This document shows, one piece after another, positions 55,886 through 64,000 of a stretch of DNA of 64,000 nucleotides. The notes below the pieces were generated by a model. It saw only the letters and a list, made by a program, of their open reading frames with translations, had not been told where the DNA came from and made no database searches. Source of the stretch: Bradyrhizobium sp. CB1717 (GTDB lineage Bacteria > Pseudomonadota > Alphaproteobacteria > Rhizobiales > Xanthobacteraceae). Made by a program: the position numbers and the translations under genes. Numbering within the stretch: the first letter of the stretch is position 1; each line of letters begins with the position of its first letter. Location: contig NZ_CP121666.1 in the NCBI RefSeq assembly GCF_029714325.1, positions 6,603,001 through 6,667,000 of the forward strand, given 5' to 3'.

Positions 55886-56308
55886 ATGAGAAGCGTGACG
55901 CTCGTGGCTCTCAGCCTCATGTTTGTCGGCGCATGGTCGCACGACAGCGCGAGAGGCCAGACGTCGGCCGCGCCGCCGGTTTCGCTTGCTCCGCCCGATG
56001 CATCGCCGCCGCGCCCGAGTGCCACCAAGCCCGCACGGGCGACAACAAATAGAGCTGCGCCGGCGGCGTCCGGCAGAGAGCCCTCGACATCCGTGACTGG
56101 CTTGCCTCAACCGGTGCCGAATCCGGCCGCCGACTACGACGGTTTCAGCGTCGGCGCCGCCGACGACAATGACGCGCCGAGCCAGGCGAGGCCGCCTGCG
56201 AGGTCACGCGCCGCAAAGGACGCCAGGCCCACTCCGGATGCAAATGACCTCGATCAGGAAGATGGGGCGTTGAAGCGAAAGCTGATGATCTGCCAGAACT
56301 GCAAATAG
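55886..56308 (+). CDS. exported Pro/Ala-rich hypothetical protein
   Basis: Encodes 140 aa: a signal peptide (MRSVTLVALSLMFVGAWSHD), a long disordered Pro/Ala/Ser region, and a short C-terminal motif LKRKLMICQNCK with two cysteines. GAGAGG is better spaced for the ATG at 55886 than for the ATG at 55880. Function unknown. Confidence 0.55.
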   Translation: MRSVTLVALSLMFVGAWSHDSARGQTSAAPPVSLAPPDASPPRPSATKPARATTNRAAPAASGREPSTSVTGLPQPVPNPAADYDGFSVGAADDNDAPSQARPPARSRAAKDARPTPDANDLDQEDGALKRKLMICQNCK

Positions 56309-56360
56309 GATGTTTGTCCATGGGACAACTCCAACTGCGGCTCTCGCAGTTAGCAAGCTC

Positions 56361-56392
56361 GTAGCCCGGATGGAGCGCAGCGAAATCCGGAG
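56361..56392. repeat. family B repeat, single arm
   Basis: GTAGCCCGGATGGAGCGCAG and following bases match one arm of the family B element. No inverted partner follows. Confidence 0.65.
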
Positions 56393-56431
56393 AGCGGATG
56401 CGGTTGCTTCGACCGTTTTCTGACGCCGGTC

Positions 56432-57100
56432 CTATCTCTTGAGGGCGGACAGCAACTCTTTTCCCAGCGGTCCGGCCGAAGCGGGGTTCTGCCCCGTGAT
56501 GAGCCGGCCATCGACGACGACGTGAGGCTGCCAGTTGGCTGCAGACGAATACTCGGCACCCTCCGCCCTCAACGCGTCCTCGAGCTCGTAAGGCACATCA
56601 TCGCGGGCGTAGTCGTATTCTTCCTTCTTCGAGAAGGACGTGAGCTTCTTGCCGCGCACGAACGGGGTGCCATCACCAAGGTTGACGCCAAGCAGCGCGC
56701 ACGGCCCGTGACAAACAGCGGCGACGAGCTTGCCAGTGCTCCAGGCGCGCACGATGGCATTCTGGACCGTTGCATTGCGCTGGATGTCCACCATGGGCCC
56801 AAGACCGCCGGGCACCAGGATGGCGTCGTAGTCGGCGGCGTCCACCTCGGACAATTTGCGACTGTGATTTAGGCGACGAAACGCCTTGCTCGCCAGAAAA
56901 TCCTTCTGAGCGGGATCTTTCTCGTCGTACGCATCGTAAGGCGTCCATCCCCCGGCCGGGGACGCGAACTCCACGGCGACCCCAGCCTTGTCGAGCACTT
57001 CGAAGGGATGGGCGACCTCGGCGAAAAAGAAGCCGGTCTTGCGATTATGCGGACCGAGCACGGCTGCGTTGGTGACGATGAAGAGGACATGTTGGGTCAA
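56432..57100 (-). CDS. DJ-1/PfpI family protein (Hsp31-like)
   Basis: Encodes 222 aa with the class I glutamine-amidotransferase-like fold. The nucleophile elbow is AAVCHGPCALLGV (Cys130), and the oxyanion region YDAILVPGGLGPMVDIQRN precedes it. Proteins of this type act as glyoxalase III or chaperone-like enzymes on methylglyoxal. The N-terminus (VLFIVTNAAVLGPHNRKTGF) matches that subgroup. It is upstream of the ior cluster in the direction away from it. Confidence 0.87.
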   Translation of the reverse strand: MTQHVLFIVTNAAVLGPHNRKTGFFFAEVAHPFEVLDKAGVAVEFASPAGGWTPYDAYDEKDPAQKDFLASKAFRRLNHSRKLSEVDAADYDAILVPGGLGPMVDIQRNATVQNAIVRAWSTGKLVAAVCHGPCALLGVNLGDGTPFVRGKKLTSFSKKEEYDYARDDVPYELEDALRAEGAEYSSAANWQPHVVVDGRLITGQNPASAGPLGKELLSALKR

Positions 57101-57163
57101 GGTTTTCTCCTTCCGATAACGCTGTTCATTCAGGCGGCCAGTTGGCGCGACGCGGAGTACGGA

Positions 57164-57796
57164 TCAGTTCGGACAGGGTTGCCCGGCCGCGCCCCACATC
57201 GCCATGTCCTTGACGTGATCCTCGAAGGTGCCCGGCGGCGTCGAGCGGCCTGCGCCGGGAGCCCAGCCCCTGGGAATGAAGCCATTCAAGGATGCATCGT
57301 GCCGCAAATGGTCGACGAGGCCGGCGGCGTCGCGTCCACCATTGCGCTTGGGATCCTTCAGCTGCGCGCAGATCTCGGCGCCGCTCTTGCCGAACCAGAT
57401 GAAAGCCACCGGAGCGAGTTGCCAGTCGATGCCGGCGCGCGGCGGAGACGGTGCCGGCTCGTTCGCCTGGGTCGAGGTCATGTGACAGGTCGAGCACGGA
57501 ATCGCCTCCGCGCCGATGCGGCTCTCGCCGCCGTGGATGTTCATGCCGTGCACGCGCGGCCTGGTTTCGCCTGCGGGCGTCCATATCGGGATGGCCTTGG
57601 CATCGACATGGCAGTTGGCACACCGCGGATGCGTCACGACGGCTTCGATCCGCTTCCAAGCCTCCAGCCCCTCCGCCCGGCTGACGCTGGCGGTCCGCAG
57701 CACGTCCTTGGCGGTTTCGTCCTTGGCCACGACGATCCCGGTGAGGGCCGCGACGGCAGAAGCTGCGAAGACGACCGCAATCAGAGATCTCTTCAT
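57164..57796 (-). CDS. di-haem cytochrome c of the iorAB operon
   Basis: Encodes 210 aa with a signal peptide (MKRSLIAVVFAASAVAALTG). Two haem c sites are visible: CANCH (C59, C62, H63) and CSTCH (C101, C104, H105). The surrounding RVHGMNIHGG supplies candidate distal ligands. It starts 8 bp after the large molybdenum subunit, so it is very likely the periplasmic electron acceptor for that enzyme. Many iorAB-type operons carry such a cytochrome. Confidence 0.88.
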   Translation of the reverse strand: MKRSLIAVVFAASAVAALTGIVVAKDETAKDVLRTASVSRAEGLEAWKRIEAVVTHPRCANCHVDAKAIPIWTPAGETRPRVHGMNIHGGESRIGAEAIPCSTCHMTSTQANEPAPSPPRAGIDWQLAPVAFIWFGKSGAEICAQLKDPKRNGGRDAAGLVDHLRHDASLNGFIPRGWAPGAGRSTPPGTFEDHVKDMAMWGAAGQPCPN

Positions 57797-57804
57797 GGCT
57801 CGCC

Positions 57805-60060
57805 TCACACGAAATCGATGAACTTGTTGAAGGGCATCTCGCGGATGCGCTTCCCGGTCGCCGCAAAGATCGCGTTGGCGAGCGCAGGCGCGGCCGGCGG
57901 AACCGGCGGCTCGCCGACCCCCCTCACCTTCGGATCGTTCTCGAGCCCGCGAACCTCGATGACCGGGCATTGATAGATCCGCATCGCTTCGTGGTGATTG
58001 TAGTTGGTCTGCTGCACCGCGCCCTTGGCGTAAGTGAGCTCGCAGTTGATGGCGTGGCCTAGTCCCCAGATCACGCCGCCCTGCACCTGGTTCTCGAAAT
58101 TCACGGGATCGACGACCTTGCCGACGTCGACCGCGACCCAGACCTTGTCGATCCTGATGCCCTCCGGCGTCGCCGTCACCTCGACGACTTCCGCGGTCGG
58201 CGTCCCGAAGGACTCCACGAAGGCGACGCCGCGCCCTCGGCCGTTGCCGAGCGGTCCCTTCCAGTCCGACATCTCCGCGACCGTCTCCAGCACCTTGCGA
58301 TAGTGCGGCACGGTACACATCGCGATGCGCGCCTTCATCGGATCGAGCCCCGCGGCATGGATCAGCTCGTCGATGAAGCTTTCGGTGAAGAAGCCCGAAG
58401 TCGAGGCGCCGACCGAACGCCACGTGGTGCTTGGCGAAAGCCCCCGCGCCTCGTAGCTCGTGGCCCGGAAATTGGGGATGTCGTAATAGACGTTCCAAAG
58501 CCCAGCGGCCAATTGCCCGTCGGGATCCTTCGAGGGCGTGCCCGAACGTTCGAGCAGCCCCTTGAGCGGAGCAGTCGAAGCCAGTTGCAGATCGGCCGCG
58601 ACGATCTTGCTCTTGTCGACGCTGCCCCGGTGCCTGGCAATCGCAATCTGCCGCGGAATGTCCTGGAGGAAATCCTCCTCGCGCGAGAACACCAGCTTGA
58701 TCGGCGTTCCCTTCATCTGGTTGGCGATCTCGGCAAGAACGCGGACGTTCTCGTATTCGAGACGGTGGCCGAAACTTCCACCGGTCCACTGATTGTGGAA
58801 GGTGACCTGCTCGGGTTTGAGGCCGATCGCCGTCGCCGCGACATATTGCACGAAGCGCGGGCTCTGATGGCCGACCCAGATCTCCATCCCCTTGTCGGTG
58901 ACGAGGCCGATCCCGTTCAGCGGCTCGAGCGGCTGATGTGCCACATAGGGCGCGCGATATTCGGCTTCGACGCGCGTCCCGGCCTTCAGCCCGGCTTCGA
59001 TGTCACCGATCTTCCGCCACTCCTTGCCGAGGAACTCGGGCTTGAACGAGGATTCCAGAACCTTCCAATGGTCGGCCTGCTCGGCAGGATAGGCTGAAGG
59101 CGCCCACTCGCAAGCGATGGCGTCGACCGCCTTCATCGCGTACCAACTGTTCGTCGCGATCACCGCGACGCCATTCTTGATCTCGAGGATGTTCTTGACC
59201 CCCGGCATCACGCGCGCCTTGCTCGCGTCGTATGATTTCAGCGGCTGCCCCTTGGCGGGGTTCAGCTTGACGGAGGCATAGAGCATGCCATCCATTTTCA
59301 TGTCGATGCCGAACTTCAGCTCGCCCATCACTTTCGAGCGGACGTCCAGCCGCATCATCGGCTTGCCGAGCATGCGCCATTTGGACGGGTCGCGCGGCTG
59401 CGCATCGAGCACCGGCGGAATTTTCGACGCCTCGGCCGCGAGTGCGACATAGGCGATCTTGCTTCCGTCGGGCAGGATCACATGGCCTGATTGCGTGCGA
59501 AGGTCGGCCACCGCGACGCCCGAACGTTTGGCCGCAGCGGCCTTGAGCGTTTCGCGCGCGACCGCACCGGCTACACGCAGCTTCTCGTAGGTGTCCGGGA
59601 TTGTGCTCGATCCACCGGTCATTTGCAGGCCAGATTGCCTCAGCCACTCGAGCGTCTTGGCGCGGGCTTCCTCCGCGGCCGGACTTTGGTCCGCAGCCAC
59701 GAACGGCGCAAACTCGTCGGCAAAGCCGGTGTTGAAATAGGCGGGACTGGGACCGGCGAAGCGGATCTCGAACTGGCCGGGATCGAGGTCCATTTCTTCG
59801 GCGATCATGATCGGCTGCACCGATCCGACACCCTGGCCGATATCGGCGTGCTGCGCGATCAGCGTGATTTTCTCCGGGCTGATTTCGACCCAGGGATTGA
59901 AGCTCACGGAATTCGGTCCGAGGCCGGCAGCCAATGGATTGTCGCCGGCGGCCGGTGCGGCCGCTTCGACGCGGCCGTAGGCGCCGAACGCGACGCCGCC
60001 GGCGACAGCCGCGGAGCCGAAAACGAAGGCGCGGCGGGAAAGGCGCTGCATGTGGCCCAT
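57805..60060 (-). CDS. iorB: isoquinoline 1-oxidoreductase-type molybdopterin subunit
   Basis: Encodes 751 aa of the xanthine dehydrogenase/aldehyde oxidase large-subunit class. The N-terminus has a Tat signal (QRLSRRAFVFGSAAVAGGVA). Conserved cofactor motifs include FHNQWTGGSFGHRLEYENVR and the C-terminal GVGEPPVPPAAPALANAIF, in which the Glu of GVGE is the catalytic base. With IorA it hydroxylates N-heterocycles or oxidises aldehydes in the periplasm. The actual substrate is unknown. The start is at 60060 (an ATG 9 bp later is possible), 1 bp after the iorA stop. Confidence 0.92.
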   Translation of the reverse strand: MGHMQRLSRRAFVFGSAAVAGGVAFGAYGRVEAAAPAAGDNPLAAGLGPNSVSFNPWVEISPEKITLIAQHADIGQGVGSVQPIMIAEEMDLDPGQFEIRFAGPSPAYFNTGFADEFAPFVAADQSPAAEEARAKTLEWLRQSGLQMTGGSSTIPDTYEKLRVAGAVARETLKAAAAKRSGVAVADLRTQSGHVILPDGSKIAYVALAAEASKIPPVLDAQPRDPSKWRMLGKPMMRLDVRSKVMGELKFGIDMKMDGMLYASVKLNPAKGQPLKSYDASKARVMPGVKNILEIKNGVAVIATNSWYAMKAVDAIACEWAPSAYPAEQADHWKVLESSFKPEFLGKEWRKIGDIEAGLKAGTRVEAEYRAPYVAHQPLEPLNGIGLVTDKGMEIWVGHQSPRFVQYVAATAIGLKPEQVTFHNQWTGGSFGHRLEYENVRVLAEIANQMKGTPIKLVFSREEDFLQDIPRQIAIARHRGSVDKSKIVAADLQLASTAPLKGLLERSGTPSKDPDGQLAAGLWNVYYDIPNFRATSYEARGLSPSTTWRSVGASTSGFFTESFIDELIHAAGLDPMKARIAMCTVPHYRKVLETVAEMSDWKGPLGNGRGRGVAFVESFGTPTAEVVEVTATPEGIRIDKVWVAVDVGKVVDPVNFENQVQGGVIWGLGHAINCELTYAKGAVQQTNYNHHEAMRIYQCPVIEVRGLENDPKVRGVGEPPVPPAAPALANAIFAATGKRIREMPFNKFIDFV

Positions 60061-60061
60061 C

Positions 60062-60526
60062 TCACTTCTCCGCTATCTTGTGTGCAGCGGCCGCATGAAT
60101 TGCCGCGCGGATGCGCGGATAGGTGCCGCAGCGGCAGAGATTGCCGGACATCACCTGATTGATCTGCTCGTCGGTTGGTTTGGAGATCAATGCAAGAAGC
60201 GAGATGGCCTGCATGATCTGTCCGGTCTGGCAGTAGCCGCATTGCGGGACCTGATGCTCGATCCAGGCCTGCAGGACCGGGTGCTGGTCCTTGTTGTCCA
60301 GCCCTTCGAGCGTGACGACCGATTTGCCCGCGACCTCGCCGATATGCGCCTGACAGGACCGCACCGCCTTGCCGTCGATGTGAACGGTGCAGGCGCCGCA
60401 TTGTGCGACCCCGCAGCCATATTTGGCACTGGTGAGGCCGAGCTCGTCGCGCAGCACCCACAAGAGTGGCATCTCGGGAACGACGTCGACCTGATGCTTG
60501 ATCCCGTTCACCGTGAGCTCGATCAT
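60062..60526 (-). CDS. iorA: isoquinoline 1-oxidoreductase-type [2Fe-2S] subunit
   Basis: Encodes 154 aa from the ATG at 60526 behind GGAGAT. It has the plant-type [2Fe-2S] site (C38, C43, C46, C58 in [20 protein letters not shown] and after) and the second four-helix [2Fe-2S] site (C96, C99, C131, C133 in [13 protein letters not shown] and [11 protein letters not shown]). It passes electrons from IorB to the cytochrome c. First gene of iorA-iorB-cytc. It lacks a signal peptide and would be co-exported with the Tat-targeted IorB. Confidence 0.94.
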   Translation of the reverse strand: MIELTVNGIKHQVDVVPEMPLLWVLRDELGLTSAKYGCGVAQCGACTVHIDGKAVRSCQAHIGEVAGKSVVTLEGLDNKDQHPVLQAWIEHQVPQCGYCQTGQIMQAISLLALISKPTDEQINQVMSGNLCRCGTYPRIRAAIHAAAAHKIAEK

Positions 60527-60608
60527 GTCGGTACATCTCCTTGCGGATCTGGTCGGCACAACAGCACTGCCTGATGGACGCTGAGCCGTATTTCCGATTC
60601 CTGCGGGA

Positions 60609-61544
60609 TCATGCGCAATCCCTGCGCAATGCCGCATCGACGCGATCGGTTTTCACGTCGGCCTGGCCGCAGCACAATTCGCGATACTGCCCGGGCGTGA
60701 GACTTGCGGCCTTGCGGAACACGCGCGTGAAATTGGCTTGCGAGCCGAAACCGAACTCGAGCGCGATTTCGACCAGGGACAAACGGTTGCGCGCGAGTTC
60801 TTGCCGCGCGGCCTGAACGCGGCGATCGGTCACGTAACGGTGCGGCGACAATCCGGTCGCCTCGCGAAACAGCCGGGAGAAATGATAGGGGCTGAGGCAG
60901 GCCTGGGCCGCCAGATCCTCAAGCCTGACGTCGCTGCCAAGAGAAGCCTCGATATAGTCCAGCACGCGCTGCAGGCGCCGTGGATCGAGCGACGGCAACT
61001 TGTCGGGCGCGCGCCAGCGGTCGATCGTGTAATTCCCCAGAAGATGCGCCGCGAGCGCAACCTGGATTCCCTCCACGAACAGCGCGTCGGTCGGCTGGCG
61101 CGGACGATGGAGCAGGTCGCGCAGCGGCGAGCAGATGTGGAAGAGTACCTGGTCCGCCAGACCGTGGGCGTAGGCGATCTCGACTTTCGCCGGATCGATA
61201 TCGAAGTCCGCAAGCGCGCTGTGGTCCAGCAGCGCCGGCGGAAGATAGAGATGAAGACACTCCATCCGGTCGGACAGTTCGAGATGGCTCTCCTGCGTCC
61301 CCACGGGAACGAGGTAGCTCATGCCCGGCCGGGCGAAGCTCTTCTGGACTTCGCCGTTGCCGACCCGGCACACCATGCCGCCGCCTGACAGCACCATGAC
61401 GATTTCGGTGCAGATGGGAACGGGCGTTGCCTGGCGCCCCGCCTCGAACTTGCGATGCTCGATGCTCAGCCCCGGCCAGTCGTTGGCCGCCGCGAGCTTC
61501 TCGCTGTTCTGATACTTTTCGTCTCCATGCGTCACGAGCGCCAT
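60609..61544 (-). CDS. AraC-family transcriptional regulator
   Basis: Encodes 311 aa from the ATG at 61544, which has GGAGG upstream; a GTG at 61658 would add 38 residues. The cupin-like N-terminal sensor ([20 protein letters not shown]) is followed by the C-terminal double [23 protein letters not shown] and [20 protein letters not shown]. It is 82 bp upstream of iorA on the same strand, so it probably regulates the ior operon, perhaps in response to its substrate. Confidence 0.88.
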   Translation of the reverse strand: MALVTHGDEKYQNSEKLAAANDWPGLSIEHRKFEAGRQATPVPICTEIVMVLSGGGMVCRVGNGEVQKSFARPGMSYLVPVGTQESHLELSDRMECLHLYLPPALLDHSALADFDIDPAKVEIAYAHGLADQVLFHICSPLRDLLHRPRQPTDALFVEGIQVALAAHLLGNYTIDRWRAPDKLPSLDPRRLQRVLDYIEASLGSDVRLEDLAAQACLSPYHFSRLFREATGLSPHRYVTDRRVQAARQELARNRLSLVEIALEFGFGSQANFTRVFRKAASLTPGQYRELCCGQADVKTDRVDAALRRDCA

Positions 61545-61880
61545 CACGACCTCCGCGAGTTGCGGCGAATCCCGGCCCCATATCGCAAGCGAGCGATCAT
61601 TCCATCCGGTGGTGAGTTGCAGCCCCGGCTGCTGCCACGCCGATCCCGAATTTCTCACAAGCGGCGATGGCGAAGTCCAGAGGCGGCGCGGTTAAAAGAG
61701 GTAAAAGGCAGGCAAAGCAAAGACTTGGAGCCGGATGCGATTGGCTTCGCAAGCCGGTCTCGCAACGGATGAGCAAGATGCGTCGGTCATCGCGCAGGAA
61801 TCGGAAATACCGCAGTGCTCGCGAACGCTAGTGGAGGGCTCATCAACGGCAATGCCGCCGTAACGAGGTTGGAGCCTGGT

Positions 61881-62636
61881 ATGAAGACGCTCATCTCTGC
61901 GCTTGCCGCAATGTCGATCGCAACGGTCTCCCCCGCGATCGCGGCCGAGAGGACCGTTTCCATCGTCCTCGTCCACGGCGCATTCGTCGACGGCTCGGGC
62001 TGGAAGGACACCTACAACATCCTCTCGGACGCGGGCTATGAGGTTCTCGTGGTCCAGCAGCCGACGATCACGCTTCGCGACGATGTCGCGGAGACCGAAC
62101 GCGTGATCGCCAAGGCGCGGCATCCGGTCATCCTCGTCGGGCATTCCTATGGAGGAATGATCATCACCGAAGCAGGCGACAATCCGAAGGTTCGCAGCCT
62201 CGTCTATCTCGCGGCATTCGCGCCCGATGCCGGGGAGTCGGTCAGCACGCTGGCGGAAGCCCCAGTGCCGGCGGGCGAGCACAAGGCTCCGCTGGTCACT
62301 GAGGGCAATTATCTCCTGGTCGACCGCGAGAAATTCCCGACCTCTTTCGCGGCCGATGTCGACGCGGCAACGACCCGCTTCATGGGCGCCGCGCAGCTAC
62401 CCTGGGGATTGCAGGCGGTGCAGACCAAGGTCGATCGCGTGGCCTGGAAGACGAAGCCGACCCATTACATGGTGACGAGCGAGGATCACATGATCCCGCC
62501 GACGGCACAGCGCACCATGGCCAAGCGGTCAGGCGCGAAGGTGACGGAGATGAAGAGCAGCCACGCGGTGATGCTGTCGCATCCGCGCGAGGTCGCAGCC
62601 TTCATCAGAAGCGCAGACACGTCCGCCGCCGACTGA
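61881..62636 (+). CDS. exported alpha/beta hydrolase
   Basis: Encodes 251 aa with a signal peptide (MKTLISALAAMSIATVSPAIAA). The oxyanion motif VLVHGAFVDGSGW and nucleophile elbow ILVGHSYGGMIIT (catalytic Ser) are present, with the acid and His in YMVTSEDHMIPP and MKSSHAVMLSHP. It belongs to the esterase/hydroxynitrile-lyase-like class. The ATG at 61881 follows GGAGCCTGGT. Divergent from the AraC gene; first of three plus-strand genes that may form an operon. Confidence 0.87.
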   Translation: MKTLISALAAMSIATVSPAIAAERTVSIVLVHGAFVDGSGWKDTYNILSDAGYEVLVVQQPTITLRDDVAETERVIAKARHPVILVGHSYGGMIITEAGDNPKVRSLVYLAAFAPDAGESVSTLAEAPVPAGEHKAPLVTEGNYLLVDREKFPTSFAADVDAATTRFMGAAQLPWGLQAVQTKVDRVAWKTKPTHYMVTSEDHMIPPTAQRTMAKRSGAKVTEMKSSHAVMLSHPREVAAFIRSADTSAAD

Positions 62637-62687
62637 GTTCGGCCGCGCGGAGCACGGGTGGTCTTCTGTCACACAAGGACTCGCAAC

Positions 62688-63701
62688 ATGGCCCTCAAGG
62701 ATATTCTGCCGGGAAAACTGGGTTTCGGTGCGGCGCCGCTCGGCAACATGTTCCGCGACATCCCGGAGCAGGAAGCCCTCGCGACGGTAAATGCGGCCTG
62801 GGACGACGGCATCCGCTATTTCGACACGGCGCCCTTCTACGGCGCAGGTCTTGCCGAGATCCGCATGGGCGCTGCGCTCGCCGGCCGGCCGCGCAGCGAC
62901 TATGTCGTCAGCACCAAGGTCGGACGCCTGATTCTTGACGAGATCGAGGATGTCAGCGCCCGCGACCTCGGCGAGAAGGGCGGGGTCTTCCAATACGGGC
63001 GCCCGAACAGGATCGTGAACGACTATTCCCGGGACGGGACGTTGCGCTCGATCGAGGACAGCCTGAAGCGGCTCGGCACCTCCCACATCGACATCGCGTT
63101 CGTGCATGACGTCGCGCAGGATTTTTACGGCGACGAGTGGCTTTCGGTCTTCGAAAGCGCGCGCAAGGGCGCGTTCAAGGCGCTCGACCGGCTGCGCGAC
63201 GAAGGCGTGATCAAGGCGTGGGGCCTCGGCGTCAACCGGGTCGAGCCGATCGAGCTGCTGCTCGCGCTCGAAGAGCCGCGCCCCGACGGCTTCCTGCTCG
63301 CGGGCCGTTACACGCTGCTCGACCATGCAAGGGCGCTTCAACGGGTGATGCCGATGGTTGCGGAACACGAGCTCGCGATCGTCGTCGGCGGCCCCTACAG
63401 TTCGGGCGCGCTCGTCGGCGGCCCCAACTTCGAATATGCGCCGGCGCCGCCGGAAATCCTCAACAAGGTGGCGCGGATCAAGGCCATCGCCGGCCGCTAC
63501 GGCATCAGCATGAAGGCGGCAGGCTTGCAGTTTGCGCTCGCCAACCCGGTGGTCGCGGCCGTCATTCCCGGCGCGAGCCGCCCGGGCCGCATCGCCGAGG
63601 ATCGCGCTGCGCTTGAGGAGGCCATCCCCGCCGATTTCTGGCGCGAGCTCCGTTCGGAGGGGCTCGTCAACCCCGCAGCTCCGCTTCCCGCGGCCGCTTG
63701 A
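62688..63701 (+). CDS. aldo/keto reductase
   Basis: Encodes 337 aa. It has the TIM-barrel signatures: IRYFDTAPFYGAGLAEIRMG (catalytic Tyr/Asp region), DYVVSTKVGRLI (Lys) and RLGTSHIDIAFVHDVA (His). The NADP-binding end reads VVAAVIPGASRPGRIAED. The closest class is the D-threo-aldose 1-dehydrogenase/pyridoxal reductase-like group. It follows the hydrolase by 51 bp. Confidence 0.9.
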   Translation: MALKDILPGKLGFGAAPLGNMFRDIPEQEALATVNAAWDDGIRYFDTAPFYGAGLAEIRMGAALAGRPRSDYVVSTKVGRLILDEIEDVSARDLGEKGGVFQYGRPNRIVNDYSRDGTLRSIEDSLKRLGTSHIDIAFVHDVAQDFYGDEWLSVFESARKGAFKALDRLRDEGVIKAWGLGVNRVEPIELLLALEEPRPDGFLLAGRYTLLDHARALQRVMPMVAEHELAIVVGGPYSSGALVGGPNFEYAPAPPEILNKVARIKAIAGRYGISMKAAGLQFALANPVVAAVIPGASRPGRIAEDRAALEEAIPADFWRELRSEGLVNPAAPLPAAA

Positions 63702-63796
63702 GGCGCCGAGGCACAAGCAGGTTCATCCCGGCCGAGCGCTGCTGCGGCCGGCAGGATAACGCACACAAAATCCGTCGAACGACCAAGGAGAGCGAC

Positions 63797-64000
63797 ATGA
63801 CAGATGAAGCAGACAACGCCACCGACATGGGCCGCCGCGCCCTGCTCCAGAGCGCCGGCGCAGCCGTCGTCACCGGCCTCGTCGCCGGCACGACCGACGC
63901 GCGGGCCGCGACGCAAGACGGCATGTCGTCAGCGGCGCGCGACGAGGCGCCGCTCGGTGCGCGGCTTCAGGGCGTCCAGCATTTCGGGCTGACGGTCCAG
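63797..64000 (+). CDS. Tat-exported VOC-like protein, N-terminal part
   Basis: The first 68 codons lie in the window and the frame runs off the right edge. A twin-arginine signal (MGRRALLQSAGAAVVTGLVA) ends near ARA. The mature start has LQGVQHFGLTVQ, which is how glyoxalase/bleomycin-resistance (VOC) domains often begin. AAGGAGAG precedes the ATG. It follows the aldo/keto reductase in the same orientation. Confidence 0.7.
   Translation, partial: MTDEADNATDMGRRALLQSAGAAVVTGLVAGTTDARAATQDGMSSAARDEAPLGARLQGVQHFGLTVQ

Overview
The window looks like chromosomal DNA of a Bradyrhizobium-type alphaproteobacterium. Evidence: high GC with strong third-position GC bias, a cycHJKL (ccmIEFH) cytochrome c maturation operon, an fdsGBA-fdhD-fdsD formate dehydrogenase operon, glnE, a FeuP/FeuQ-like pair, an EcfG/FixK-lineage gene repertoire, and families of intergenic palindromic repeats typical of that genus. 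No rRNA, tRNA, CRISPR array, transposase or integrase was recognised.

Layout. 0-6.5 kb: small hypothetical genes, a CspA-type cold-shock gene, a hydrolase remnant, a secreted lysozyme-superfamily-like protein, an XRE regulator/DUF2975 pair divergent from a DUF2147 gene across a perfect palindrome, and an SRPBCC protein. 6.5-14.1 kb: an Hsp70-like ATPase, then a 46-aa protein, two tandem OxlT-type (oxalate/formate) MFS transporters and a CBS-domain protein, all four preceded by copies of one 31-bp sequence with a TGGTATACCA-like core; a ketopantoate-reductase-like gene and an FAH hydrolase follow as a coupled pair. 14-21.5 kb: small membrane and secreted proteins, a coiled-coil membrane protein with a duplicated segment, a nitronate-monooxygenase-like gene, a quinone oxidoreductase broken by an internal deletion, a CDF metal transporter, and most of the palindromic repeats. 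21.6-24 kb: a PAS-containing PleC/DivJ-like hybridless sensor kinase.

24-31 kb: a LysR regulator divergent from a complete NAD-dependent soluble formate dehydrogenase operon. With the OxlT-type transporters this makes C1/C2 acid (oxalate, formate) oxidation a theme of the window. 31-40 kb: glnE, then a two-component kinase and its OmpR-type regulator that have been separated by a 1.87-kb insert carrying a DUF1254 gene with a perfect FixK/FNR box. The insert is bounded by a 23-bp direct repeat that duplicates the regulator/kinase junction. DegP/HtrA lies next to the regulator.

40-50 kb: a chemoreceptor, the cycHJKL operon, two hypothetical genes, and FeuQ/FeuP. 50-56 kb: a small membrane protein, an orphan Ku, small hypothetical genes, a Flp-type pilin and a 917-aa Ca-binding-repeat (RTX-like) protein built of repeated modules. 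56-64 kb: a DJ-1/PfpI protein, an isoquinoline-1-oxidoreductase-type molybdenum hydroxylase (iorAB) with a di-heme cytochrome c, an AraC regulator, an exported alpha/beta hydrolase, an aldo/keto reductase and the start of a Tat-exported VOC-like protein running off the right edge.

The best candidates for undescribed biology are the four-copy operator set around the OxlT genes and the duplication-bounded insertion between a response regulator and its kinase.
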